From Saururus chinensis (taxonomy: Eukaryota; Streptophyta; Magnoliopsida; Piperales; Saururaceae), in assembly GCA_035235625.1 (NCBI GenBank), contig CP141141.1:9607968-9671967 (forward strand): a stretch of 64,000 nucleotides of DNA, given 5' to 3'. The notes beneath the pieces were generated by a model, which saw only the letters and a program-made list of their open reading frames with translations, did not search any database and had not been told where the DNA came from. This document shows, piece by piece, positions 1 to 11,024 of this stretch (positions are counted from its first letter, which is position 1; each line of letters starts with the position of its first letter). A program made the translations under genes and the position numbers.

Positions 1-231
1 CGATTCACGATAGCCACAAGCGAAGGAGCTTCCTCCTCCGGGCAAGAAGAGCCAGCATAGCTCGTAGTGGTGATGGTTCGATTCCGGCCTTCAAGGTTTG
101 ATTCGTTTCTGCACTTTCCTGTTTATATTGTGGGAGTGGGGACTGGGCAGCATGAAATGACAAAATTAACCCTAGAATTATGCGGTGGGTTTTCATTGTA
201 CGATGATTGGCTAGAAATGTGGGCCCGACTA

Positions 232-418
232 CAACTACCATTGAGTAGTGTTATTTTGACGTGAAGATTCTCAGGTCAAAATGCTACTTCATCTTTCTCA
301 CACCATTGATGAGTGGGGCCTATAAAAGTGGGCTCCACTCATCAATGGTGTGGAAGAGATGAAGTAGTGTTTTGACATATAAACCTTAACGTCAAAAAAG
401 CATTTTTCAACTACCATT
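232..418. mobile_element. Snapback MITE with 11-bp direct repeat
   Basis: The direct repeat CAACTACCATT occurs at 232-242 and 408-418 and brackets a 165-bp element. Its ends are imperfect inverted repeats that converge on TTTTGACGT / ACGTCAAAA. Inside, 275-320 and 331-376 form an almost perfect hairpin around a loop containing TATAAAAGT. A 9-11 bp duplication fits a Mutator-type MITE; that class assignment is inference. No coding capacity. Confidence 0.75.
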
Positions 419-419
419 T

Positions 420-740
420 GATATGGACAAAACAACCAGGGTTAGTAGTGGTCCCCTCTTGTCTTCCAAAATACCCTTAATATCTCTAGAAATTACAAAG
501 AGATATATCCTCTTCATTCAACATGGGTGTACAGTAATAGATCCTGTAGTCCAGATATTGTCCGAGTCCGTAGCCCCAACTGACACCAGCCACCATTAGG
601 CCAAAGAGCTCTCCAAAATAGTGTTGTACCAAAATAAAATAAATCTCCAAAATAGTGTTGTGAAGAAGCCCTATTGGACATGTCGATGCTCATGTCAATA
701 ATTGGAGCTAAAGAAAGAAAGTTACCTTTTCTGGTGCTCA
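420..740. other. Unrecognised intergenic stretch
   Basis: No gene, RNA or repeat family recognised. A short direct repeat (AAATAGTGTTGT) recurs near 616 and 649. Confidence 0.4.
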
Positions 741-1940
741 ATTCATTCTCCGTTGTAAAATCATTAAATCACATGCGTATGTATCCATAATACTTCAATT
801 TAAATTATAACTATTTCTCATTAAACCATATGAATCAATGCTTACCATCATTAATCTATAATTATGATAAAATTATTAAAATAAACCATAATATCTAAGA
901 TATGCTTCACATAAAATCACAAAAACATAAATTTTTAACTCAAGACAACCAATCCAACAATCGCATGGTTTTAAGGTTAGTAATCTGACATACAACTATG
1001 AATTCATAATAATTTGAGTAGCCCATAATCTGTAAGATGATGTCCTTTTCATGTTTAAATATTATAAAGGGTTTGAGGTTGACAATTCAATTTTTTTACG
1101 AGATGAAAATCCTTTTTCATGTGCATTGTAGGATATTTTGTGGAGAATTTATTCCCTCCCATAATTCTTTTTGATTTAGAGCACCATTGATCTTCTCCCT
1201 CTTGATTTTAAGATATTTTTGAAGAAATTATAGTCTAAAGGCCTCAAAGGGTGTTTATAAGAAAGTGAAGTAATTTTAGTATATAACCATCAAACTAGGT
1301 GGTGTTTTAGCCCATCGGCAAAACTAGCCCAGGGCACCCCCACCAACACGTCGATGTCACATTGGTGAACTATAGCCCTTTGAATAGATATAACTTCCTC
1401 ATCCAAATTTAGATTTACACGTTCTTGGTGAAGTATTGAAAATAATTAAGTTTAATTTATATCCTCATATTTATGATAAAAACTTAATTCACAGAAAAAG
1501 TTATCATATTAAGAAGGTCCAAGAGTCAGATCGGTGGGTGTCGGTGGCGCATCAATAGGTCACCAACAGTAACACCTTAGGTCTAACTTCAGACAATCAT
1601 ATCTTCTTCATCCAAACTTTGATTTAACCATTCTTAGCAGAAATTTGAAGCTGTTTTCATCTATTTTCTATTCCTAAAGTTTCATATTATAACTACAAAT
1701 AAGTTATTATACTAAGAAAGCCCAAGGGTCAAATTATTATTTCCCATGTAGACTTAGAAAATATCCTAATGTTACATATACCATAACTCTAATTTGCATG
1801 TTCTTAGTTGATCTTTCAAGCTCTTTCTTTTTGCCTTTTAATACTAAAATTGCAAACCCAAACTCTAACTAAAGAGGAAGTTATTCTACTAAAAATTTAA
1901 GGGTCAAACTCACTATTTTTTATATGGCTAATTTTAATAA
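740..1940 (+). mobile_element. Gypsy-type LTR fragment, copy 1
   Basis: Non-coding AT-rich sequence that runs parallel to 7560-8287 plus 10412-10900. Shared landmarks, in order, are a GGTTAGYAATC phrase, a block containing CCATTGATCTTCT, and then ~170-bp modules starting TAACTTCYTCATCC and ending in AAGGGTCAAA. The last module also matches the 3' end of the solo LTR at 52180-52388, which has TG..CA ends. I therefore call this a decayed LTR of the same broad type. Its own termini are not found. Confidence 0.6.
1385..1930 (+). repeat. Three tandem ~170-bp LTR modules
   Basis: Units begin near 1388, 1589 and 1772. Each reads as TAACTTC..TCATCC, then a GATTT..TTCTTRG stretch, a TTTTCATCTATTTTC-like stretch, GTTAT..TACTAAGAA and AAGGGTCAAA. 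The units are diverged from one another. The same three-unit order occurs in the copy at 8263-10870, while the solo LTR at 52180 has one unit. Confidence 0.65.
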
Positions 1941-1984
1941 ATTCAAAAAATTCTATGGTGATATACCAGGTGAATAACTTGTTT

Positions 1985-2280
1985 GCAGATGAGTTATGGA
2001 GTTGTCAGTCTGTAATCAGTGACTCTACACTTGTTTACTTAGTGCATGTTTTGGTTAAGACCAAGTGTCCTATGGTTTTTTGTGTTAGTTGTACATGTAA
2101 AAATTCCTTGTCTTGTGGGGTTTTGATGTTTTTGTTCATGCATTAGTTGATTAGGGATTTTGTACACTAATTAAAGTTACTAGCTTTGATAATTTATAAT
2201 ACTATGCATATATCTCATAGCTCTTATTATTTTTTCTTTTTCTAGCTAGGGGCATTGTATGATTTCCTAACATAGTTATT
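1985..2280 (+). repeat. Dispersed repeat shared with 30620-30930
   Basis: Phrases such as ACTTGTTTACTTAGTGCAT, GACCAAGTGTCC, CCTTGTCTTGTGGGGTTT, TTGATTAGGGATTTTGT and AGCTAGGGGCATTGT appear in the same order at 30620-30930 with moderate divergence. At the first site it leads into LINE coding sequence; at the second into copia coding sequence. It is probably the end of a retrotransposon terminal or leader region. Confidence 0.6.
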
Positions 2281-3430
2281 GAGAGGGAATCCTATTTGCG
2301 TATTAGCAATGGGCAAAGTGTGAGAATTTGGCAAGATCGCTGGATTCAAAGATATCACCATGTCATTCACTTCCTTTAGATGCTTGTATGTCTCAGTTGT
2401 TAGACCCAAAATCTGGGCAACGGAAAGTGAATTTTGTGAAGGATGACTTTCTTCCTATTGATCTGGCGGCTATTGCATGTGAGGATGCTATGGGGATCTT
2501 TTTAAAGAGGATGGATTAAGTTGGGTTCTCAGTTAAAAGTGCCTATAAGGTAGCTGTGGGCTTGGTAAAGTAGTAGGGAATTGCAGAATGTTCAAGTCCG
2601 TCGGGTATGCGAAAGTTGTCACACTTGATTTGGTATTCAAAGCTCCCAATGAAGATTTGTCTCTTCATGTGGAGTGCATGGAAGGAGATTTTGACAATGA
2701 GAAGTAATTTAAAGAGAAGAATGATTGTTCCTCATGATTTATTTGATATCTGTAAAAAAGCAAAAGTAAACCATTGTACATGCCCTTGGGGATTGTGATC
2801 ATGCTCAAGCTATATGAGGTGTCTAGGTTGACTGGAGTAGACTTGGGTTGGAGAGGTTTGGTCAGGCTCTTCATTTAGTGGGTATGCTGCTGAAATATAA
2901 GTTTGAACCGATAATGGAAATTTTCTCTGTGACACCATGGTTGATATGGAAGATCACAAATTTTGTGCTCTTTGAAGGGAAGGCTCTTGAAGCCATGAGG
3001 GTTTGGAAGGGAGCCATGAGGGTATAGAAAATTTCACAATAAGTGTAGGAGTAACGACTCATGTGCCTTGTCCCTAGATTTAGGTTCTTTTGGGAGCCAC
3101 CTCCTCAGGAAACTTTAAAGATTAGCTTTAGTGGAGGTTTATTGTTGATGGAGAAGAAAGCAGCGAATGCCGGAGTTGTTGTCAAAGATTCTCTAGGAAG
3201 AATTCTAGGATGTGCTCGCTTTTGCATCCCCTGTGTGAAGTTCATGAAATTGAATTCCAGGCTGGCGTGAAAGCTATTGAGTTTGTTGTGGAGTTGGGTA
3301 TGAGGGATGTGACCTTAGAATGGAAGGTTTCCCTTTGAAGTCTAGGCAGCTGAAGGAGTTTGTCTTTTCTTTAACTCCAAGATTGTCAAGTTGCAAATTA
3401 TGTCTTATTTTTTGGAAGGCTCATGTCGGA
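2280..3430 (+). pseudogene. Decayed LINE: zf-RVT and RNase H tail
   Basis: Broken reading frames preserve the 3' part of a plant L1-type non-LTR retrotransposon. Near 2314 a GNGQSVRIWQDRW-like stretch marks the end of reverse transcriptase. At 2607-2790 the YSKLPMKICLFMWSAWK motif and a following LKRRMIVPHDL stretch are typical of the zf-RVT domain, but its later cysteines are eroded. At 3085-3270 a WEPPPQETLKI start and a VVVKDSLGRILG motif match the RNase H-like domain found at the end of such elements. Stops and frameshifts interrupt every domain, so no product is expected. A short piece of the same LINE recurs at 5098-5275. Confidence 0.75.
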
Positions 3431-3544
3431 CAAGTTATGGGCTCAGCCATATTAGTCATGTGACTAGCTAGGGTGAACCAACAGGTATGTGGGGGTGGAC
3501 CTCTGACCTCGCATACATGTCACCTAGTTTTGGTGGGCCCCAGT

Positions 3545-3592
<48 letters not shown>

Positions 3593-4085
3593 TAGTTATT
3601 AATTATATATTAGATGTGCATGTATTACCATATTACATATACTATGTGGGCCCTTAAATGTGCATGACCTAATGTGTGACCTGCTTGAGCTCTATAGGGG
3701 TTGGTTTTCCCATGGGCATGACCATGAGGGAAGTGCATGGCCTTTATGGGCTCATAGACATGAGCCCATACGCATAAACAGGACACCACTAGAGAACAAA
3801 TGTCCGGAAGAGACTAGTTTGGCCTAAGCCCAAGCCCATCTTAAGATGAGCAGCCCTAATATAAAAAGGGGGCTTCTAGCCCCCGTCCCTTACTCCCTAC
3901 ATCCCTCTCTCTCATCTGCCCCTCTCCCCTTTGACATGAAGGAAAGAGAAGCAGCCCCTCTCCCCTTCTCTCATGCTCCCTCTCTCACCCTCTTTGTGCA
4001 TAGGCCATGGCTCCCCTTGAGAGGGTTGAGTTGTCGGTCTCCTTACTTCTCCCTCTCTTACGTGGTGACCTAGAGAGATCATCCT
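3430..4085 (+). other. Possible LTR or promoter fragment
   Basis: Non-coding region between the LINE and the copia tail. It includes a (TA)n run, the phrase ATATAAAAAGGGGG near 3859 that looks like a TATA box, and a C/T-rich stretch downstream. This resembles an LTR U3-R region but no TG..CA ends or duplication were found. Confidence 0.35.
3548..3586. repeat. (TA)n microsatellite
   Basis: About nineteen uninterrupted TA dinucleotides. Confidence 0.95.
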
Positions 4086-4129
4086 CTCCCTCACATAGTT
4101 AAAAGTTTTCCTAAAGGAGTTTGGAAAGG

Positions 4130-4375
4130 CACAAAGGAAGTGTATTCTATATTGTGATAATAATAGTGTTATTGCATTGACTCGAAATAGTGCATTCCAT
4201 GTCAGGACGAAGCATATTGACATCAAGTATCACTTTATCAGAGAGTAGGTGGAGGAGAAGAAGTTGTCTCTTAAGAAGATTTATACAAATGACAATACAC
4301 AAAATATGTTTACCAAGGTGGTAACAGTGGAGAAGTTGAGCCTTTGCTCAACCTCCATTAGTCTTCTACATTAAA
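4130..4375 (+). pseudogene. Ty1/copia RNase H C-terminal fragment
   Basis: Translation in one frame gives the end of a copia polyprotein: a [11 protein letters not shown] stretch containing one of the RNase H acidic residues, then the diagnostic [14 protein letters not shown] motif and an NMFTKVVT stretch. A stop codon follows FIRE directly. Only the last ~80 codons remain; the upstream polyprotein is missing and the left neighbour is unrelated LTR-like DNA. The fragment sits directly upstream of a polypurine tract and an LTR, so it is the 3' remnant of one element. Confidence 0.8.
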
Positions 4376-4474
4376 GGACCAATGATTATCACATAATTAT
4401 ATTGTTTTACAGGAAACATTTGTTCACATCAAGTGGGAGATTATTTGGAGGAATGTGAAGTCCGATCAGTCTTC

Positions 4475-4486
4475 CAAGTGGGAGAT
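4475..4486 (+). other. Polypurine tract of copia element
   Basis: CAAGTGGGAGAT lies immediately before the presumed LTR start. A second copy of the same tract lies at about 4430-4441. In copia elements this purine run primes plus-strand synthesis. Confidence 0.6.
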
Positions 4487-5027
4487 TGTGAGTTATGAAA
4501 GTAAAAATCGGACTGAACAATCGATTGCTATGTCAGAGCAATCGATCGGCCCTTATTTAGGGAAGCACGGTTGTTGGAACTATCGATCACAGTCCAGAGT
4601 GATTGATCAGTGCTTAAATTTATTATACATGAAACAAAGCCTAGAGTTAGAGATTAATCGGCATTTAGAAGTGATTGATCACTTGCAGAACCAGAAGCAA
4701 TTGATGCAAAGAACGATCGATCGCCTATTCCAAATGATCAATTGATTGACATGCAAAATTATGGAATGCCCTGATTTGGACTCTTCCTAATTGCTAGTTG
4801 GAGATTTTATTCCCTAAGTCCCTATGAGGTATAGAAGACTATTCTCTTTTTTTGGGGACTAGGTTATTATTCATTAAAGAGGCTTCAGAAGCTTGTAAGC
4901 ATCTTGTAATTGTTCTCTCAGCAAGTAGTGAAAATTGTGTGATCCCGTGGACGTAGGCACCATTGCCGAACTACATAAACCCTGTTGTACTCTCTATTAT
5001 CTTTCTCGCTTATTTTTGCTCCTAACA
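4487..5027 (+). mobile_element. Copia 3' LTR
   Basis: About 541 bp starting TGTGAG after the polypurine tract and ending CTCCTAACA, i.e. TG..CA ends. The first half is crowded with GATCAATCG/CGATCGAT-like words, also seen in LTR-like regions near 34.4, 42.4 and 30.0 kb. The open frame over 4455-4745 is a by-product of this composition and is not a gene. No second LTR or duplication identified. Confidence 0.6.
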
Positions 5028-5097
5028 AGGATCTTATTATTGCATAGACTATAGGTTAGATTGATTCTAGTGGGCGTATAATTTACAACAATTGACA

Positions 5098-5275
5098 AGG
5101 GGCAAATTTGGCAAGATCGCTAAATTCAAAGACCAATGACTTATAAGGTGATATACTCTTGTCATTCACTTCCTTTTGATGCTTGTGTGTCTCAATTGTT
5201 GGACAAATATCTAGGAAATGGAATGTGAATGTTGTGAAGGATGCCTTTCTTCCTATTGAAGTGGAGGCTATTGTG
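5098..5275 (+). repeat. LINE fragment, second copy
   Basis: Matches 2314-2480 closely (ATTTGGCAAGATCGCT, TTGTGAAGGATGMCTTTCTTCC) and stops abruptly where the copia gag sequence begins. It therefore marks a recombination or insertion breakpoint. Confidence 0.7.
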
Positions 5276-7262
5276 GTAACCACTGCAACAACTTATCCAC
5301 CTCCAATCAGAACCGCAACAACTATAATAACAACAAGCATGGTCGTGGCCTTGGTTGTGACTCTGGTTTCTCTTCTAACCCTCAACAACAACAACCCCAC
5401 TTTAACAAGACAAAGCTCATTTGTCAAATTTGTCAAGGCAATAGTCATCATGCTCTCAATTGCAATCACAGATTTGATCATGCCTACCAAGCTAAAACTA
5501 CTCCAAATGCATTTCATGCCTCAACTACTATCTACTCTCAATGGTATCCCTATTATGGGGCAACCAATCACATGGTTCATGATCTTCATTCACTTAATGA
5601 TTACTCACCATATCATGGCTTTGAGCATGTCCTAAGGGGAAATGGTGCAGGTTTGAAAATTTCACACATTGGTTCTTCTAGCCTCTCTCCTAGTTTAACA
5701 CTTAAAAATGTTCTTCATGTCCCTCATGTTGTAAAAAATTTGCTATCTATTTCCCAATTAACTCATGATAATGATTGTGTTGTTATATTTACCAAATCTA
5801 GTTTTTTTCTTAAGGATTGGACAACGGAAGAATACTTCTCAAGGGGCCGAGTAGCCAAGGTCTTTATTGCGTTCCTTCACAAAATAAGTCCTCCCCTCCA
5901 CCTACTTGTTTCATTGAAGAGAGAGTGTCTGCATCTACTTGGCATCAACATTTGGTCATCCAACTTCTCAAGCTTCATTGCCTCTTGAGATTGTCTATGC
6001 TGATGTGTGGGGTCCTGCTCTAGTTGTCTCTTTTAATGGATTTCATTATCATGTTTCCTTTGTTGACTCTTATAGTCGTTATACTTGGATATTTCCTCTC
6101 ACATCCAAAGTTGAAGTATTTCCCACTTTTATCAAATTTCGGAGCATGATTGATAAATTATTAAGTCATAAAATTAAAAAATTTCAAAGTAATGGTGGTG
6201 GGGAGTTTGTGCATCATAAGTTTTGCAGGTACCTTGTAGACAACGAGATTCTACACAAGTTGAGTTGTCCATATACCCCTCAACAAAATTGAGTTGTGGA
6301 GTGCAAACATCGGCATATTGTGGAATCTGGACTCACATTTTAGCACATGCATTTGTCCCTATTTGCCATTGGGACTCTGCTTTTACTATAGCAGTTTATC
6401 TTCTCAACAGAATGCCTACTAATGCATTAGACAAAACTTCTCCATGGAAGAAATTATTCCACAGGACTCCATATTACTATTCACTCAAGACTTTTGATTG
6501 TGCCGGTTTTCCTTATCTCCACCCCTACAATAGCAACAAGTTGGAGTTTCGTTATGCAAAATGTGTCTTATTGGGCTATCATTCCCTTTGCAAGGGATAT
6601 AAATGCCTTCATATACCCAGTGGCTGGCTGGGTTTATATTTCAAGGCATGTTGTATTTAATGAGCATTCCTTTCCTTTTGCATACTCTAACCCATTACCA
6701 AAGCCAATGCCAAAGACAATCTCTCCCATTGCCTTGCCACCATTGGATATAACAAACATCACACGTCTTGCTCAACCAAGCCAGACCACTCCTCCATCAT
6801 CTACCTACAATGGACAACCATCTTCTTTATCATTTGTAAACACCTTACCAACACAACCTCCTTCGTCCACTATACCTCGTACTGAAACTTCTCCTATATC
6901 CCCGATGGATGCTCCATCCACCTCCCGTGCTCTTGCTCCACATGCAACCCATCCCATGTTCACACACTCTATGACAGGAGATCTAAAACCCAAAGCATTC
7001 CTTAGCAATCGTTACCCTCTTTGTTTAACCATTGCTTTATCCAACCCAAGTGAAGCCACATGTTACAACCAAGCTATAAAGCTACCGGAGTGGCGACCTG
7101 CTATAGATACAGAATTTACTGCTCTCATTCAAAATGGCACATGGACTTTAGTTCCTCCACCATGTCACAAAAACATTATTGGATGCAAGTGGGTCTTCAA
7201 ACTCAAACGTAAATCAGATGGCTCTATAGATCATTACAAGGCTCGCTTGGTGGCCAAAGGCT
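5276..7262 (+). pseudogene. Truncated Ty1/copia gag-pol
   Basis: Domains in order: an asparagine-rich gag tail; a CCHC zinc knuckle (CQICQGNSHHALNC, about 5420-5465); a protease region whose active-site triad reads YYGA rather than D-S/T-G-A, so the catalytic Asp is lost; a VLHVPHVVKNLLSISQ motif; a degraded pre-integrase zinc region; an integrase core (YADVWGP, VDSYSRYTW, FQSNGGGEF, where the D of the usual SDGGGEF is N) and the YLLNRMP region; and the start of reverse transcriptase (GTWTLVPPP, GCKWVFKLK, ARLVAKG). It breaks off at about 7262. A TGA replaces a Gly codon after PQQN, and frame changes occur near 5830 and 6620. Both ends are truncated and no LTR is attached, so it is inactive. 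Confidence 0.85.
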
Positions 7263-7269
7263 TGATCCA

Positions 7270-8287
7270 ACTGAGTATAGAAGTCTTGTCAATGCATTGA
7301 CCAAGTCATCGATGACCATCAATGACTTATTGACGTATTGAACCTTGCCGATAGTTGGATGATAAGAACAACCATCCTCATTGAAATCTTGTCGACGTAT
7401 TGACCTCATTGTCGATGACCCATTAGTGGCAACCGACATATCCATGCTCATCGATATCAGCACTATCATCTCCTTTGTGACATTGAAAAATATCATCAAT
7501 GTATCGACGGACAAGCTGATGGTAAGGAAGAAATAACATAAACTATCTAAACTTTCCAAAATCGCTTCATATCATGATATATCATAATCCTTCACACACA
7601 TAACCGTCCCATAATGAAAAATGACAATTCTTACTATTTATTGATCATTAAACATGAGAATAACATGTTATCTTAACATAACCATGATAAAATTTCATAA
7701 TTGTCCTTTATATGCTTTCATGTTATGCAAATAATCAAAATATATCTCATGCAATCACTTTAAAACCAAATAATGAAATCAAGGTTTGCAATCCAACATA
7801 AAATCACAATTCTTTCACATCACCATGACATGAATTCATGAAGAATCATATATTAATGCTTTTATATCTAATGATTTCATAATTTAGATCATACATGCAT
7901 ATCCTATGTTAAATCATAATACAAGGTTAGCAATCGAACCTATTTCACAACAAAAAAATCCTTTTTTACGTGCTATCCCAACCAATCCCCGCATAAACAT
8001 ACCACTTCCCTTGATTTATCTTGATTTGGAGAGCCATTGATCTTCTTCTTCATTTGGAGAGTTTTCCACAAGATAATGGAGTGTAAAGGCCTTAACAGTC
8101 AGTTATAAGGGAAATGAGATAAAATTCTAGTTTAAAACCGTCAAAAGTGTTAGTTCTTTAGCTAAAATTGCAAAATTGCTTGAATCATCGTTAAACATTG
8201 ACACATCTATGCACTTGCCAATAGTAACCGCTGAATGCACCAAGTTCCAATTATGGATAGCCATAACTTCCTCATATGATTACACGT
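7270..8287 (+). mobile_element. Gypsy-type LTR fragment, copy 2 (left part)
   Basis: Starts just after the copia break. The first 300 bp contain repeated TCGACGTATTGA / TCATCGATGAC words like those at 18180-18500 and 28390-28690. From 7560 on it parallels 740-1400. The LTR is interrupted at about 8287 by the CACTA-like block and resumes at 10412. Confidence 0.6.
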
Positions 8288-8859
8288 CACTACTATATAT
8301 TTTTATTTTTTAAAATATTCAAAAATAATTTATAATTAATTTTTTTCCTCCCCTCTTTCCCTCTTCCTCTCTCTCTCCACTGTTTCTGTCCCCTCATATC
8401 TCTATCTCTACCCTCTCTCCCCTCTTTCTCTCTCTTCTCTCTCTCCTCATTCTCTCTCTCTACTCTCTCTCTCTCCCTCTCTCTTCTCTCTCCTCATTTT
8501 CAGACACTTCTACTGTAGCAGCGACGCAGACAGACTCCGTCACTCATGTGTGTGCCTTACACAAACTCTGCACTTCCAATCTGCAACCTTCCAACTAGCA
8601 GCGACTTATCAGACTCAAATCGGAGCAGATTCAAGGAAGATCATTCCCGAATTCTCATGTCTGCTGAAGCATTCCTTGTGAGTGTATGAGGGGACAACGG
8701 GAAGAAATTAAGTCATGGTCCTCATAAATGCATGTGTGAGCAACAATAGGTCTCACTCAAAAGATGTTTCAGCCATCTTCGTAAACTCTTTACTTTGCTT
8801 GTTTCGCTAAGAATCTATTTGAATTTTGTCGCTCAGGTTTTTGGGTTTGAGCAAAAAAA

Positions 8860-9077
8860 GGGAAGTGTTTTCTATGCTCCACTCTAACAGTGAGCCGAGC
8901 ACAAGGAATGCTCAAGAGCAGTTGGATTTCAAGATCGGTGGCACACACGCTAATGCTCGTTAGCATAAGTTACTTACGCTAACGTGCACTAGCTGTGCGC
9001 CACCAATCTTGAAATCCACTCCTAGGCATTCCTTACGCTCAGCTCACATTGAAGAGGGAGCATAAAAAACGCTTCCC
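8860..9077. repeat. ~100-bp-arm foldback
   Basis: 8860-8964 and 8978-9077 are inverted copies about 80% alike, judged by eye, with a 13-bp centre. Shared landmarks are GGGAAG, ATGCTCC, AAGGAATGC, GGATTTCAAGAT, GGTGGC and GTTAGC. It sits inside CACTA-like element A and may be a nested MITE. Confidence 0.75.
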
Positions 9078-9424
9078 AAAAGAAGTGCTTTCTGAAAATC
9101 CATTTTTTCCTTCAACACCGTTTCTTCCTTTTCCCTTCTCTCTCATATCTTTCCTCCTCTCTCTCTCCTCACTCTATCTCTATCTCTTTTAATTTATATT
9201 TTTTAAAATAAAAAAATTCATATTAGCAAGGCATATAAGTATGTGTCGTTACTAACCTGGGGTAGTAGCAACGAGTACGAATATGTGTCTCTACTAAACT
9301 AGAATAGTAGCGACGCATATATGTAGGCGTTGCTACTACCCAAGTTAGTAGTGACCCATACTTATATGTGTCACTAATAAGCATTTTTTTTTAGATTTAA
9401 AAAATAATTTATAATAAAATTTTA

Positions 9425-9730
9425 ACTCCCTCATCTCAATCTCTCTCCTCTCTCTCTCCCTCCTCTCTCCTCCCTCCCTCTCTCTCTCTCTCCTCTCTCT
9501 CCCTCTCTTCATCTTTATCTCCCCCCTCTCTCCCTCCTCTCTCCTCCCTCCCCCCTCTCTCTATCCCTCTTTCCTCTCTATCTCTTCTCTCTCTCCTCTC
9601 TCTCTTTCTCACTCCTCTCTCTCCCCCTCAGTCTCTCCCTCTCCCCTCTCCCCTCTCTCTCTTCCACTCTCTCTCTTCTCTCCCTCCCTCCTTTCTCTCC
9701 TCTCGCTCTCTCTCTTCACTCTCTCTCTTT
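9425..9730 (+). repeat. C/T-rich tract in element A
   Basis: Nearly pure pyrimidine on + strand, built from CTCT, CCCT and TCCC words. The following ~250 bp of AT-rich sequence matches the sequence after the longer tract in element B (15265-15500). Confidence 0.9.
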
Positions 9731-9969
9731 TATTATAAATTATATTTTAAAATTAATAAGATATTTTTAAAAATAAAATATATTATATTTAAATAGTGAA
9801 AGCTTAATCTATTATTGGCACTGTCTTTTATTGAAAATTAAATATTTATTTATTATTTATACAAATAGTCAATATTGACGAAAATATATTATATTTAAAA
9901 ATTTTAGTTTAAATTTTTTATATTTATTACATATTTATTTATTATATAAAATTAATTAATAAAGATATT

Positions 9970-10411
9970 CGCTCTTATCAATACTATTTGCAACGCTCGT
10001 TTACAAGCATCGCTATTAGTTCCAAATTTTTAATTTTAAATTCATAACTATTAAAGACGTTTTTTTCACAAGCGTTTTTACTGTGAAAACTATTAGTGAA
10101 TCTTAAGAAAAGCATCGCTAGTAGTTATGAATTTTTTTAAAAAAAATTAATATATATACCTTTTAGTAAAGCGTCGCTAATAACATAACTATTAGCGACA
10201 CATAATATAAAGCATTACTAATATGATTAGTATTAGCGACACTTTATATTATGCGCTGCTAATATATGACTATTAGCGACACTTAATATAAAGCGTTGCT
10301 AATAGTATTTTTTTGCGACGCTTTTTTTGTGTCACAATTAGTAGTTTTTAGTGATGCTTGTTTTTGGGTCGCTAATAAAAGTGTCATTAATGGTATACTT
10401 TATTGTAGTGA
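9970..10411. repeat. Subterminal GTCGCTAATA array, element A
   Basis: At least ten copies of GYGTCGCTAATA-type words in alternating orientation, spaced 20-40 bp, ending in TTGTAGTG. Adjacent inverted copies can pair into short hairpins. Confidence 0.75.
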
Positions 10412-10900
10412 TTCTTTAGAGAAAGTTATACTATTAAGAATAACCAAGGGTTAGATCTACAAGCATATGAGTCAGACAGCACCTCATGTATAACTTCAAA
10501 CAATCATATAACCTTCATCCAAACTCCGATTTGTGCATTCATAGAAGTGTTACAAAGTTATTTTTATATAGTTTCCATCTCTAAAGTTTCAAACTAAAAT
10601 TAAATCCACAGAATAGGTTATTGTACTCAGAATATCCAAAGGTCAAATTCACTATGTTGCACATGTACACCCAAAACTTCCTTAATGTTACATCTATCAT
10701 AACTTTCTCATTTGAGCTTTGATTTATGCATACTTGGAAGGTCTATGAAGCTATTTTTGTCTAATTTATAATAATCAAGTTTTATATCCAAACTCCATGT
10801 AAAGTGAAAATTATTATACCAAGAAGACCTAAGGGTCAATCTCACTTATATCCACGTGGCTAAGTATAAAGAATTTAGAAAATTTTGGGTGTTTTTAAAT
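10412..10900 (+). mobile_element. Gypsy-type LTR fragment, copy 2 (right part)
   Basis: Resumes the module interrupted at 8287 (AAAGTTATACTATTAAGAA) and then carries two further ~170-bp modules starting near 10490 and 10690, parallel to copy 1. Confidence 0.6.
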
Positions 10901-11024
10901 ACATGACGTCGACTATCTTGACTATCAAATATTGTCGGGCATCGGTGACTGACTTGTTCTTTGGCGTCGCTAGTGAAAATCTACTTCTCCAACTCTGACA
11001 ATCTTTCATTGATGCATGATAGTT

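Larger units (their letters stand above)
8287..10411. mobile_element. CACTA-like non-autonomous element A
   Basis: Left edge CACTAC directly after LTR sequence; right edge TTGTAGTG directly before the resuming LTR sequence. Contents: C/T-rich tracts at 8345-8500 and 9425-9730, a foldback at 8860-9077, and two arrays of short inverted words of the GTCGCTAATA / TATTAGCGAC type (9230-9400 and 9970-10400). CACTA transposons carry CACTA ends and such subterminal arrays. The sequence after 9368 resembles that after 8283, so the block may hold an internal duplication. No transposase; a clean 3-bp duplication was not found, and about 95 bp of the host module is missing at the site. Confidence 0.6.

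Noticed and set aside
66..90. tRNA-like B-box (GGTTCGATTCC) near 70-80
   Set aside because: No matching acceptor stem, D-arm or anticodon arm can be formed with the upstream bases; a single B-box word is not enough.
4455..4745. 96-codon open frame
   Set aside because: Lies within the copia LTR in a stretch of repeated GATCAATCG words; no domain and it crosses the polypurine tract/LTR boundary.
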